A stretch of DNA of 64,000 nucleotides from Glaciecola sp947496235 (GTDB lineage Bacteria; Pseudomonadota; Gammaproteobacteria; Enterobacterales; Alteromonadaceae). The stretch's first letter is position 1, and each line of letters opens with the position of its first letter. Below the pieces are notes generated by a model, which did not search any database, had not been told where the DNA came from, and worked only from the letters and a program-made list of their open reading frames with translations. The position numbers and the translations under genes were made by a program. Location of the stretch: NCBI RefSeq assembly GCF_050306235.1, contig NZ_JBLWFH010000002.1:186001-250000 (forward strand), in the 5' to 3' direction. Shown here piece after piece: positions 43,869 through 52,713 of this stretch.

Positions 43869-46403
43869 TTATTTACCGAAAACAAGGCGTTTCGCCATTG
43901 TCATTACCGCTGGTAAGATCAACAAGGTGACCAGCGCAGATATCGCCATAATACTTGCTAAAAAGATACCTACCGTTATATATGGCACCAAAGGGGCAAA
44001 TAATAAAGGTGTGAAGCCCAGCGCAATTACCAAAGCGTTTCGCGTAATTGCAGTCGCTGGTTCGTCAAACATAATGGCGAAGGTTTGTTTTAGATCCTTT
44101 GTTTGTGAATAAGTTTCTCTCGCCCGTTCAAGGAAGTGGATGGCGAAGTCTACTGAAAGTCCCAAGGTTAATGCTGAAAGCACAGCAATGGGCATATCGT
44201 AGTCCTTTCCAACAATGCCAATTAATCCATAAATGAAGGTAATTGTGATGGTCAAAGGTAACATCGCAAGAATGCCGAACACAAAGGATCTGAACAGTAC
44301 TACCATCATGATAAAGACGATGAAAAAGGCACTGATCAAACTGTCTAACATGCCAGCTACCATGTTGTCTTGCCAGACTACGTTTAAGTATGCTTTACCT
44401 GCCCAGCCCAAAGTCAGGTTTGCTGGCAAAGGGTTCTCTTCAATAAATTTGTCAACTTGTTCGATGACCTGAGTCATGTCTTGATTGTCGCCCGAAGTAA
44501 GCTGTAACCAAATCAACGTTTTTTGATAATCTGGGGTAACAAAATGCCATAAGTCTCCCGGACGGTGCGATGATTGATATTGCAATAGCGTTTGGGCAAC
44601 ACCTTGAGGTGAATTTGGAATTTTATAATCGCTAGCCTCACCTGAACGCAACTCGCGATTCACTATCTTTGTGACATCCGCAAGAGAATTGGATTTACCT
44701 ACCAAACCTGAAGCTTGCAGGTAATCCTGCATGTCACTTATGTAAGCTAATAATTCAGGTGACTGGAAAACCTTGGATTGACTTAGAGCCTGCTCCATGT
44801 CGTTGATTAAAATGGATAAATACTGATCTTCTTCATCGGTGACATCTGAGAATAATTTATCATCTATGCGAATTAATAATTCTTGGTATTGCTCACTAAT
44901 GACTTGACTATCTAATTCCTGGACCACATCTTGTACCCAAGTGGTTAAACTTTCTGGTGCGCTTTTTAATCTGTCATTTAAAGGGGCTAAGGTTTCTGTG
45001 CTACTAAGCACCACGTAAGCGTTATAAGTACCTGCAAACTGCTCATTTAACACGCGATCAGCAACTCGAATTTCATGGTCTTGCTTAAACCATCTTACGG
45101 GATTGTCATTAATTTGAATTTGAGTAATACCCCAAACTGAAACCGCGAATACAGCTGCAAAACCTAATACTAAAACCACTCTAAATTTTAACGCAAAACC
45201 GCCTAAACTTTTGGCAAATCGAGCTATTTTACTGCCACCTTGTTGGGAGTGCATGACTTCTTGAAGTTTGTCTAGACTGGATTCATTCATGCGTGATAAA
45301 TAGGCAGGCATAAAAGTAATAGTGATTAAAAACGCCAGTAAAATACCGGTGCCGACAAAAGCACCAAATATTTGTACTGGTGGAATGGGCGTTAACATTA
45401 ACGAGTAGAAACCAATACAGGAAGTAACGGAGGTATACAACATAGGTGTGAATAGATGCCCCACCACTTCTTCAATGGTCTCTTGTAAGTTTCTACCTGG
45501 CTTATAGCGATCGCTGAATTCCGACAATATGTGCACTGAGTCAACCACTGCGATCGGCATTAAAAAGATCGCAATCATTGACGACATAATGTGGACAGTG
45601 AAACCCATTCCAATTAAGGCGCCCATGGTGATTAGAACGGTTGCCATAGCAACAACCATAGGCGCAATGATTAAGGGAATATTGCGGAAAAATATGAATA
45701 ATAGAATGAAAATGGTTAAACCCGCTAGCGGTGCTGAAATTCCCATTTGGATAAACATCTCTACGCCGAATTGATCTTCAGCGACGGGCAATCCAGTGAT
45801 ATACCAATTGGATGTGCCATCTAGTTGATCAATTTCAGCCCGAATTTGCTCAGCAATATTGTAACTTTGATTTTTATCTGCAATGGGCACGTAAATAGCA
45901 GCCGCTTTACCGTTTTGCGAGGCCAAAGTTTCTTGTAGCAGGGGAAGTCTTGCTAAGTTGCTACGGATGTTACTTGCTTCTTCAGCAGATGAGGGTGGAT
46001 TAGACATCATCCACTCAAATCGAATAGTACCGGGAGCTTCTTGGGAAATGTTATCCACTGTGGAAATGGACATTAAATCAGCATTAATAACCCCTTCAAT
46101 TGACAGAATTGACTCTGTAATGTCATAAATGTCAGCAAGACTCTGCTGGGTGAAGACACCATTTTCATCTTGGGTATTCACTATGCCAACCACTATCGCA
46201 TCATGCATGGCGAACTGAGTCTTTACCTCGTTATGAAACACTCTAGCCGGATGCTCTGCATCCAGCATGTTCTCTGGGTCTGTGTCCACTTTTATCCGCG
46301 GCATTTGCGCCGTAAAAGCGATGGCTAAAACAAGTAAAATTCCGTACACCAATTTAGGTTTTTGGGTACAAAAATGGACTAATTTATCTGCAATTGACAT
46401 CAT
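43869..46403 (-). CDS. RND superfamily (MMPL-type) exporter
   Basis: 844 residues with the twelve-helix RND layout: one N-terminal helix, a periplasmic loop (about 35-210), a block of five helices containing VVDSVHILSEFSDRYKPG, a second loop (about 430-640) and a final block with SALTLGLSVDFAIHFLERA. The conserved Asp residues of the proton relay are in both blocks. Size and organisation match COG1033-type exporters rather than tripartite drug pumps, and no membrane-fusion protein is adjacent. The operon continues with a LolA-like and an outer-membrane protein. The substrate is unknown; lipids, hopanoids or fatty acids are exported by related systems. Confidence 0.88.
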   Translation of the reverse strand: MMSIADKLVHFCTQKPKLVYGILLVLAIAFTAQMPRIKVDTDPENMLDAEHPARVFHNEVKTQFAMHDAIVVGIVNTQDENGVFTQQSLADIYDITESILSIEGVINADLMSISTVDNISQEAPGTIRFEWMMSNPPSSAEEASNIRSNLARLPLLQETLASQNGKAAAIYVPIADKNQSYNIAEQIRAEIDQLDGTSNWYITGLPVAEDQFGVEMFIQMGISAPLAGLTIFILLFIFFRNIPLIIAPMVVAMATVLITMGALIGMGFTVHIMSSMIAIFLMPIAVVDSVHILSEFSDRYKPGRNLQETIEEVVGHLFTPMLYTSVTSCIGFYSLMLTPIPPVQIFGAFVGTGILLAFLITITFMPAYLSRMNESSLDKLQEVMHSQQGGSKIARFAKSLGGFALKFRVVLVLGFAAVFAVSVWGITQIQINDNPVRWFKQDHEIRVADRVLNEQFAGTYNAYVVLSSTETLAPLNDRLKSAPESLTTWVQDVVQELDSQVISEQYQELLIRIDDKLFSDVTDEEDQYLSILINDMEQALSQSKVFQSPELLAYISDMQDYLQASGLVGKSNSLADVTKIVNRELRSGEASDYKIPNSPQGVAQTLLQYQSSHRPGDLWHFVTPDYQKTLIWLQLTSGDNQDMTQVIEQVDKFIEENPLPANLTLGWAGKAYLNVVWQDNMVAGMLDSLISAFFIVFIMMVVLFRSFVFGILAMLPLTITITFIYGLIGIVGKDYDMPIAVLSALTLGLSVDFAIHFLERARETYSQTKDLKQTFAIMFDEPATAITRNALVIALGFTPLLFAPLVPYITVGIFLASIMAISALVTLLILPAVMTMAKRLVFGK

Positions 46404-46481
46404 TTCTCAAACATTTGTTTTGTTAAACTAACGTTAAGTAATACAAGAAGAATGCCAAAAGCGCCAGCAAAGCAAGGTTAA

Positions 46482-46620
46482 AATAAAGGAGACGTAGTTC
46501 ATTCTAAAAATGGAGCCGTAGTTCATTATCGCCTCAGCGTAAACATTGAAAACTCCTGAAGCCAAGTTGGCGATAATGAACTACGGCTCCATTTTTAGAA
46601 TGAACTACGGCTCCATTATT
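46482..46620. repeat. Palindromic repeat element, copy 3 (two nested layers)
   Basis: 52-bp arms (46482-46533 with 46569-46620), 50 of 52 positions complementary, around a 35-base centre. Each arm has the core GGAGCCGTAGTTCATT twice; the outer left core has one change (GGAGACG). The linker CTAAAAA and the inner tip ATCGCC are unique to this copy but exactly mirrored. The centre shares GAAAA.TCCTGAA with copy 1. It lies between the divergent RND and aldehyde dehydrogenase genes. Confidence 0.92.
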
Positions 46621-46784
46621 TACGCTCGTGCTTTGAGTAAGCCCCTACGACTTTAGACTTAGTGAATTACAGGTGTTAATTCTATGTGCTATACATGGGG
46701 CACTTCGGATTGACCTAGATTTGTGCTTTGGGTTGCATGAAAAGGTCAAATTTTTATGTGGTAACTAAAAGCAGGAGGATTCCT

Positions 46785-48302
46785 ATGATCTATTCAGCAC
46801 CCGGTGAAGCTGGCAGCTTAGTCAGCTTCAAATCACGTTATGAAAACTTTATTGGTGGCGAATGGGTACCACCCAAACAAGGTTTATATTTTAAAAACGT
46901 TTCACCCGTTAATAACGAAGTTTTTTGTGAGATTCCTCGCTCTTCCAGTGATGACATCGACCTAGCCCTAGATGCCGCGCATAAAGCAAAAGATGCTTGG
47001 GGCAAGACTTCAGTAACCGAACGTTCTAACATCCTTTTAAAAATAGCTGCTCGCATGGAAGCCAACCTAGAAATGTTGGCAGTGGCTGAGACTTGGGACA
47101 ATGGTAAAGCGATTAGAGAAACTCTGAATGCCGACATTCCCTTATGTATTGATCATTTCCGCTACTTTGCCGGTTGTGTTCGGGCGCAAGAAGGCAGTAT
47201 AGGCGAAATTGATAGCAACACAGTGTCTTATCATTTTCATGAACCTTTAGGCGTAGTTGGCCAAATCATACCGTGGAACTTTCCATTATTAATGGCAGCA
47301 TGGAAACTAGGTCCTGCACTTGCCGCGGGCAACTGCGTAGTATTAAAACCAGCGGAGCAAACACCTGCTTCAATCTTAGTGTTTGCCGATTTGATCAAGG
47401 ACTTACTACCGCCAGGTGTGTTAAACATAGTAAATGGCTATGGTAAAGAAGCGGGCCAAGCGTTGGCCATGAGCAAACGTATTGCGAAAATCGCGTTTAC
47501 CGGTTCAACGCCCGTTGGCTCGCAAATCCTGAAATATGCTGCTGATAATATCATTCCATCGACTGTGGAATTAGGTGGTAAGTCTCCTAATATATTCTTT
47601 GCGGATATCATGGACCACGAAGATGCCTTCTTAAGCAAATGTGTAGAAGGTACCGTTCTTGCGTTCTTTAACCAAGGTGAAGTCTGTACTTGTCCATCTC
47701 GAGCCCTGGTTCAAGAGACAATTTATGACAAATTCATCGAAATGGTTATTGCTCGAACGAAACAAATAAAGCGCGGCAATCCTTTAGATGATGAAGTTCA
47801 GGTAGGTGCGCAAGCGTCTCAAGAACAATTTGATAAAATTCTTCATTATTTAGATATAGGTCGTAACGAAGGTGCGCAAGTTTTAACTGGTGGCTCTAAG
47901 CAACTAGTGCAAGGTTTCGAAAAAGGATTTTACATAGAACCTACGTTACTCAAAGGCGACAATTCCATGCGCGTGTTCCAGGAAGAAATTTTTGGGCCTG
48001 TGGTTGGTGTGACTACCTTTAAAGATGAAACTGAAGCTCTTCATATAGCCAACGATACAGAATTTGGTTTAGGCGCAGGTGTTTGGACTCGTGACATGAA
48101 TCTATCTTTCCGCATGGGACGTGGTATTCAAGCCGGTCGCGTATGGACCAACTGTTACCATGCATATCCTGCACACGCAGCTTTCGGTGGATATAAAAAA
48201 TCAGGGGTTGGTCGTGAAACCCATAAAATTGCCCTTGAACATTATCAACAGACTAAGAACTTACTGGTCAGTTATGATGTAAATCCGCTAGGTTTCTTCT
48301 AA
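46785..48302 (+). CDS. NAD-dependent aldehyde dehydrogenase (ExaC/AldB type)
   Basis: 505 residues from the ATG at 46785, which has a near-perfect ribosome site AGGAGG; an upstream in-frame start at 46728 is not needed. Landmarks: IPWNFPLLMAAWKLGPALAA, the NAD site FTGSTPVG, catalytic Glu in ELGGKSPN, and the nucleophile cysteine in FNQGEVCTCPSR. The C-terminus YKKSGVGRE and the NLLVSYDVNPLGFF ending match the acetaldehyde/ExaC group, which oxidises short aldehydes to acids. It is a single gene followed by a strong terminator. Confidence 0.92.
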   Translation: MIYSAPGEAGSLVSFKSRYENFIGGEWVPPKQGLYFKNVSPVNNEVFCEIPRSSSDDIDLALDAAHKAKDAWGKTSVTERSNILLKIAARMEANLEMLAVAETWDNGKAIRETLNADIPLCIDHFRYFAGCVRAQEGSIGEIDSNTVSYHFHEPLGVVGQIIPWNFPLLMAAWKLGPALAAGNCVVLKPAEQTPASILVFADLIKDLLPPGVLNIVNGYGKEAGQALAMSKRIAKIAFTGSTPVGSQILKYAADNIIPSTVELGGKSPNIFFADIMDHEDAFLSKCVEGTVLAFFNQGEVCTCPSRALVQETIYDKFIEMVIARTKQIKRGNPLDDEVQVGAQASQEQFDKILHYLDIGRNEGAQVLTGGSKQLVQGFEKGFYIEPTLLKGDNSMRVFQEEIFGPVVGVTTFKDETEALHIANDTEFGLGAGVWTRDMNLSFRMGRGIQAGRVWTNCYHAYPAHAAFGGYKKSGVGRETHKIALEHYQQTKNLLVSYDVNPLGFF

Positions 48303-48326
48303 ACTTAAAAAGAAGTTCATAATGCG

Positions 48327-48355
48327 AAAGGCGCGGTTTTTACTGCGCCTTTTTG
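48327..48355 (+). terminator. Intrinsic terminator of the aldehyde dehydrogenase gene
   Basis: AAAGGCGC (48327-48334), a ten-base loop, GCGCCTTT (48345-48352) and further T residues, 24 bp after the stop. Confidence 0.88.
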
Positions 48356-48469
48356 TTACACTAAGGCAAAAATTCTAAACCATAAAACATTACCCTTGTA
48401 GCTTGTCCGAGTTGTTATCTTTTGGCACGACATTACAATGGGCGCAGATTTTCCTAAAGGACATATTCG

Positions 48470-49672
48470 ATGATTATAAAACCAAAAATTCGCGGGTTCA
48501 TTTGTACTACTACTCATCCGGTTGGATGTGAGCAAAATGTCAGACAACAGATTGCTTTAACAAAGGCTAAAGGGACCATTGAAAACGCACCTAAACGTGT
48601 ATTAGTGATAGGGGCGTCCAGCGGATATGGCTTGTCATCTCGAATAGCGGCGGCATTTGGATGTGGTGCTGCAACCATTGGCGTATTTTTCGAAAAACCT
48701 GCTACAGAGAAAAAACCAGGTACGGCAGGATGGTATAACGCTGCGGCATTCGACAAAGCAGCGAAAGAGGAAGGCTTGTATGCGAAAAGCATTAACGGCG
48801 ATGCCTTCTCTCACGAGGCAAGAGCTAAGGTTATAGAGCTGATTAAACAAGACCTAGGCCAAATTGATATGGTGGTGTACTCCTTGGCCTCTCCTGTACG
48901 CAAAATGCCTGACTCAGGTGAAGTTGTGCGTTCCGTGCTAAAACCTATCGGTCAACCCTATAAATCTACCGCAATTGATACAAATCGAGATGTAATCATC
49001 GATGCTGAGATTGAGCCGGCAACAGAAGAAGAAATAGCTGCAACTGTAACCGTAATGGGCGGGCAAGATTGGGAATTGTGGATGCAAGCTTTATCTGAGG
49101 CTGGTGTGCTTGCTGAAGGTACTAGAAGTGTTGCTTATTCCTATATTGGCTCTGATATCACTTGGCCGATTTACTGGCATGGAGCATTAGGCAAAGCAAA
49201 AGAAGATTTAGATCGCGCTGCTCATGCCATCAACAGTGATTTAAAACAAATGGGTGGTGGTGCTAATGTGGCGGTTTTAAAATCTGTGGTCACGCAAGCT
49301 TCTTCTGCAATACCTGTAATGCCTTTGTATTTGTCTATGGTATTCAAAGTAATGCGCGAAAAGGGTTTACATGAAGGCTGCATGGAACAAATTTATCGTT
49401 TGTTTGCAGAGCGCCTATACAACCAATGCTCACCTGATGAGCTTACCGATGACAGTAACCGATTAAGATTAGATGATTGGGAACTGCGTGACGATGTGCA
49501 ACAAGCTTGCCGCGACCTTTGGCCAAAAGTCACAGATGAAAATCTGTTTGATGAGACAGATTATCAACTTTACAAAGACGAATTCCTTAAGCTATTCGGT
49601 TTTGGGTTAGACGATGTTGACTATGAAGCAGATGTTGATCCTCTAGTAGAATTTGACGTCGAATCCATATAA
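48470..49672 (+). CDS. fabV: Trans-2-enoyl-ACP/CoA reductase FabV
   Basis: 400 residues, the typical FabV length. It starts MIIKPKIRGFICTTTHPVGC, a family fingerprint, then GASSGYGLSSRIAAAFGCGA (Rossmann glycine motif) and the substrate-domain segment SYIGSDITWPIYWHGALGKA with the catalytic Tyr and Lys of the Y-x8-K motif. FabV performs the last reduction of each fatty-acid elongation cycle using NADH and is naturally insensitive to triclosan, replacing FabI in Vibrio and many marine bacteria. AAAGGA precedes the ATG. It is a single gene. Confidence 0.96.
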   Translation: MIIKPKIRGFICTTTHPVGCEQNVRQQIALTKAKGTIENAPKRVLVIGASSGYGLSSRIAAAFGCGAATIGVFFEKPATEKKPGTAGWYNAAAFDKAAKEEGLYAKSINGDAFSHEARAKVIELIKQDLGQIDMVVYSLASPVRKMPDSGEVVRSVLKPIGQPYKSTAIDTNRDVIIDAEIEPATEEEIAATVTVMGGQDWELWMQALSEAGVLAEGTRSVAYSYIGSDITWPIYWHGALGKAKEDLDRAAHAINSDLKQMGGGANVAVLKSVVTQASSAIPVMPLYLSMVFKVMREKGLHEGCMEQIYRLFAERLYNQCSPDELTDDSNRLRLDDWELRDDVQQACRDLWPKVTDENLFDETDYQLYKDEFLKLFGFGLDDVDYEADVDPLVEFDVESI

Positions 49673-49684
49673 TTTCTTAAGAGT

Positions 49685-49726
49685 AAGGCTCAATTTTCTT
49701 AACTGGTTTTAAGTTTATTGAGCCTT
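49685..49726 (+). terminator. Long hairpin after fabV
   Basis: AAGGCTCAAT (49685-49694) pairs perfectly with ATTGAGCCTT (49717-49726), and an inner CTTAA/TTAAG stem forms in the loop. Only a weak pyrimidine stretch follows, so termination is likely from position but not certain. Confidence 0.5.
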
Positions 49727-49837
49727 CCTAATTCCTAGTTCCAAAGCGCTCTAAACACAAGCAAACAATTTCTTTTGTAGTAAAGTCTTTCACTCTTCTC
49801 TAGAATAGATAAAAGCATACAAGAAGAAGGACTGACC

Positions 49838-50089
49838 ATGCTGGATCCCAAAAAAATTGAAGAAATAGCGCGAAATATCACCAATGCCATTCCCCCAGGC
49901 ATGAAAAACATGGCTGAAGAAGCGGAAACCAAGGTAAAACAAGTTATACAAGCTCAGTTAACTAAGCTAGATTTTGTCAGTCGAGAAGAATTTGATATTC
50001 AAAGCCAAGTACTTATTCGAACTCGAGAAAAGTTAGAAGCACTAGAAGCCCGTATTGCAGAATTAGAAAATCAATCTACTAAAGATTAG
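49838..50089 (+). CDS. ubiK: Ubiquinone biosynthesis accessory factor UbiK
   Basis: 83 residues. MLDPKKIEEIARNITNAIPP is followed by an amphipathic helix and a C-terminal coiled coil (REKLEALEARIAELE), the BMFP/YqiC architecture. UbiK trimers bind membranes and UbiJ and help assemble the ubiquinone biosynthesis complex under oxygen. AAGGA lies seven bases before the ATG. No other ubi gene is near. Confidence 0.93.
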   Translation: MLDPKKIEEIARNITNAIPPGMKNMAEEAETKVKQVIQAQLTKLDFVSREEFDIQSQVLIRTREKLEALEARIAELENQSTKD

Positions 50090-50183
50090 GCCTAGGTTGC
50101 AGTAAACAAAAAATACACAATTCTTAGATTGCCAACAGATGCAGTTTTCAGTACTGTAAACTTCGATATAATTCGGAGAAGTT

Positions 50184-50498
50184 ATGGAACTAGCAATCGC
50201 TTATATACCTTGCGCTAATGCGTCTTCAGCGAAATACATCGCAAAAATGATGATTGAAGCTAAGTTGGCAGTGTGTGGCAATATTATTCCCGAAGTCATT
50301 TCGATTTTTTCAGGGGATACAGATGTTCAACAGGAAATGGAATCACTGCTTTTGCTAAAACATGACAAGGCGAAATTCGCCGATTTGATTCAAGCTGTGA
50401 GCGAAATCCATCCCTATGACACGCCCTGCATTACGCAAATTGAAGTTAAAGATACTAATAAAGAATATTTGCAGTGGTGCAATATGATTTTAGAGTAA
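50184..50498 (+). CDS. cutA: CutA-family divalent cation tolerance protein
   Basis: 104 residues. The core motifs are IAKMMIEAKLAVCGNIIPEV (family: L...RLAAC.N..P.V.S.Y.W.G) and the C-terminal HPYDTPCI (family HPY..PEI). CutA forms stable trimers and has been linked to copper tolerance, although its biochemical role is still disputed. The central YxWxG motif is altered here to IFSGDTD, so it is a somewhat diverged member. It is preceded by GGAGAAG and followed closely by the DUF6151 gene. Confidence 0.88.
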   Translation: MELAIAYIPCANASSAKYIAKMMIEAKLAVCGNIIPEVISIFSGDTDVQQEMESLLLLKHDKAKFADLIQAVSEIHPYDTPCITQIEVKDTNKEYLQWCNMILE

Positions 50499-50525
50499 TT
50501 TCTAATTTGCCTTGGAGATTTGAAT

Positions 50526-51107
50526 ATGAGTGAAATCCTTCCTCTAGAATGTGCCTGCGGCTCGGTAAAAGGCGAACTCAAAGTCGTAAAGTCGGATGCT
50601 TTTCATGTTCAATGTCTGTGTTGCGATTGTCAAAAGTACGCAACAGAATTAGGTACTGCGTCGGCGGTATTAGATGCCCATGGGGCTTCCGATTTGTTTC
50701 AAACATATCCTAGCTATTTACAAATTACCCAAGGACAAGAAAACATTAGTTGTATGCAATTGAGCCCGAAAGGCTTATTCCGTTGGCATACTAGCTGCTG
50801 TAATATGCCTATCGCTAACACCTTGCGTTCAGCCAAAGTGCCTTTTGTGGGCATTTCAACCACATTTATGAAATTTGGGAATGGACAAACAAAGGACCAA
50901 TGTTTGGGACCTGTTATTTTAAAAGCATACGGTCGCCATGCTATCGGGAATGTGCCAGAAGATGTGCATCCGACCTTTCCCAAAACTTTTTTACCTAAGA
51001 TATTGTGGTTCATGCTTAAAGGTAAGATTTTTGCGAAACACCAGCCATCAGTATTCTTTCCCGATGGTCACCCATTGGTTGAAAGCAAATTAGCGCCAAA
51101 AAATTAA
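50526..51107 (+). CDS. DUF6151 / GFA-like zinc protein
   Basis: 193 residues from the ATG at 50526 (GGAG eight bases upstream; a TTG at 50520 is also in frame). The N-terminal CACGSVKGELKVV and CLCCDCQKYATEL resemble the zinc-binding centre of the glutathione-dependent formaldehyde-activating (GFA) fold. A further RWHTSCCNMPIANT supplies the remaining metal cysteines. No enzymatic activity is established for the DUF6151 group. It lies 27 bp after cutA and may be co-transcribed with it. Confidence 0.8.
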   Translation: MSEILPLECACGSVKGELKVVKSDAFHVQCLCCDCQKYATELGTASAVLDAHGASDLFQTYPSYLQITQGQENISCMQLSPKGLFRWHTSCCNMPIANTLRSAKVPFVGISTTFMKFGNGQTKDQCLGPVILKAYGRHAIGNVPEDVHPTFPKTFLPKILWFMLKGKIFAKHQPSVFFPDGHPLVESKLAPKN

Positions 51108-51160
51108 AGATGTAGTCGGGTAGCATTTAAACAAATTAAAATAACAAAAAGGGGTTAACT

Positions 51161-52480
51161 GTGAAAACACTAAATATCATTGTATTTGTTTGGTTATGCT
51201 TGGTCAGCGCATCAAGTTTTGCCAACTTAACAAAGGAAATTGAGAAAGATTATCAAGCTTATTTAAAAGAGCTTTTTATCCATTTTCACCAGAATCCTGA
51301 ACTATCAATGGCTGAAACTAAAACGGCTGCTCGCATAGCCAAAGATTTAAAAGCTCTAGGTTTTACTGTGCATGAAGGTATTGCCGAAACCGGAATCATT
51401 GCAACGTTAAAAAATGGCAAAGGCCCTACGGTAATGATGCGAGCCGACATGGACGGATTGCCGGTTAAAGAAGCTAGCGGATTGGATTATGCGTCACAAG
51501 CCATGCAGTTTGATCCTATTACCAAAGAAGAACGTCCGGTTATGCATGCTTGCGGCCATGACGTCCACATCACTTCTTTGATTGGTACAGCCCGTTATAT
51601 GACTACCCACAAAGATGATTGGTCAGGAACCCTTATGTTGGTGGCTCAGCCTGCAGAAGAGCGCATCATGGGTGCGCGCAAAATGATGGAAGAAAATATC
51701 TGGGAGACTTATGGAAAGCCAGATTATGCCCTCGCTTTACACGTCAGTTCTAACTTCGAAACCGGTAAAATTAATGTATTTGCTGGACCTACTTCGGCAG
51801 GTTCAAACAGCGTTGATATTATTGTACATGGTATAGGTACACACGGCGCTTACCCTCAAGGCGGAAAAGATCCAGTGGTGCTTGGTTCGCAAATTGTCTT
51901 GGCGTTACAAACCTTAGTGTCACGTGAATTAGGACCCAAAGAGCCTGGCGTTGTGACTGTAGGTGCCTTTAATAGCGGATTCAAACATAATATTATTTCT
52001 GATAAGGCGCATTTAAAAATAACCGTGCGCAGTGCAACAATAGAGACTCGGGATAAGCTTCTTGATGGAATTAAGCGGATTGCTGAAAACATGGGAAGAG
52101 TTGCCGGTTTACCGGAAGATAAATTACCTGAAGTTAGGGTGTCTTTAGAAGAAGGCACATTACCGCAAATTAATGACGATGCTTTGACCGCGCGTTTACA
52201 AAAGGCGTGGAAACAGCAACTCGGTGCCAGTAATTTAATGGAAAAGCCGTCTGAAGGAATGGGTGCAGAAGATTTTCCTTATTTTGTTCATGAACATAAT
52301 ATACCAAGTGTATACTGGTCAGTAGGTGGAACACCTAAAGCTGATTTTGAAAAAGCAGCCAATGGTGGACCTGCGGTTCCCTCTCATCACTCACCATTAT
52401 TCAAAATTGAACCGGATGGATCCGTGCCTTTTGCGGTTGAAACCACAGTGACGGCTCTTTTGGATTTATTACAAGAGTAG
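51161..52480 (+). CDS. Exported M20-family amidohydrolase/peptidase
   Basis: 439 residues starting at GTG 51161 with AAGGGG six bases upstream. A signal peptide (cleavage near SSFANL) places it in the periplasm. M20D metal-binding motifs are intact: RADMDGLPV, HACGHDVHITS near 129-139, and AQPAEERIMGARKMMEE with the catalytic Glu pair near 166. The C-terminal SEGMGAEDFPYF and HHSPLF complete the site. This subgroup (hippurate hydrolase/IAA-amino-acid hydrolase-like) removes acyl groups from N-acylated amino acids or cleaves dipeptides. It is a single gene with a terminator just downstream. Confidence 0.92.
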   Translation: MKTLNIIVFVWLCLVSASSFANLTKEIEKDYQAYLKELFIHFHQNPELSMAETKTAARIAKDLKALGFTVHEGIAETGIIATLKNGKGPTVMMRADMDGLPVKEASGLDYASQAMQFDPITKEERPVMHACGHDVHITSLIGTARYMTTHKDDWSGTLMLVAQPAEERIMGARKMMEENIWETYGKPDYALALHVSSNFETGKINVFAGPTSAGSNSVDIIVHGIGTHGAYPQGGKDPVVLGSQIVLALQTLVSRELGPKEPGVVTVGAFNSGFKHNIISDKAHLKITVRSATIETRDKLLDGIKRIAENMGRVAGLPEDKLPEVRVSLEEGTLPQINDDALTARLQKAWKQQLGASNLMEKPSEGMGAEDFPYFVHEHNIPSVYWSVGGTPKADFEKAANGGPAVPSHHSPLFKIEPDGSVPFAVETTVTALLDLLQE

Positions 52481-52501
52481 CCTGAATAGCAAACACATAG
52501 C

Positions 52502-52538
52502 AAAGCCATCACTTTACATTCTAGCGATGGCTTTTTTT
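52502..52538 (+). terminator. Intrinsic terminator of the M20 gene
   Basis: AAAGCCATC with GATGGCTTT around a 15-base loop, ending in a run of eight T (52531-52538 region). Confidence 0.88.
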
Positions 52539-52713
52539 CGTCAATTCTTAGCATTCTTTAATCAAATCAAGAGTTTTAGGCATGCATTTTAGACAATTGT
52601 GCAAATAATCTAACTATCCAAAAATCAAATTTCTACATACAAATAGGTAACCCTGGTGATGACAAGTTTGGCGCCTTGTTTATCAATTCCTATAAACAAT
52701 TATAGAGGAAATA

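Noticed and set aside
46404..46481. TGGCATTCTTCTTGTA on the minus strand upstream of the RND operon as another sigma-54 promoter
   Set aside because: Spacing is right, but the -12 has GT instead of GC and the -24 is only TGGCAT. No palindromic activator site lies upstream; only the unrelated repeat element does.
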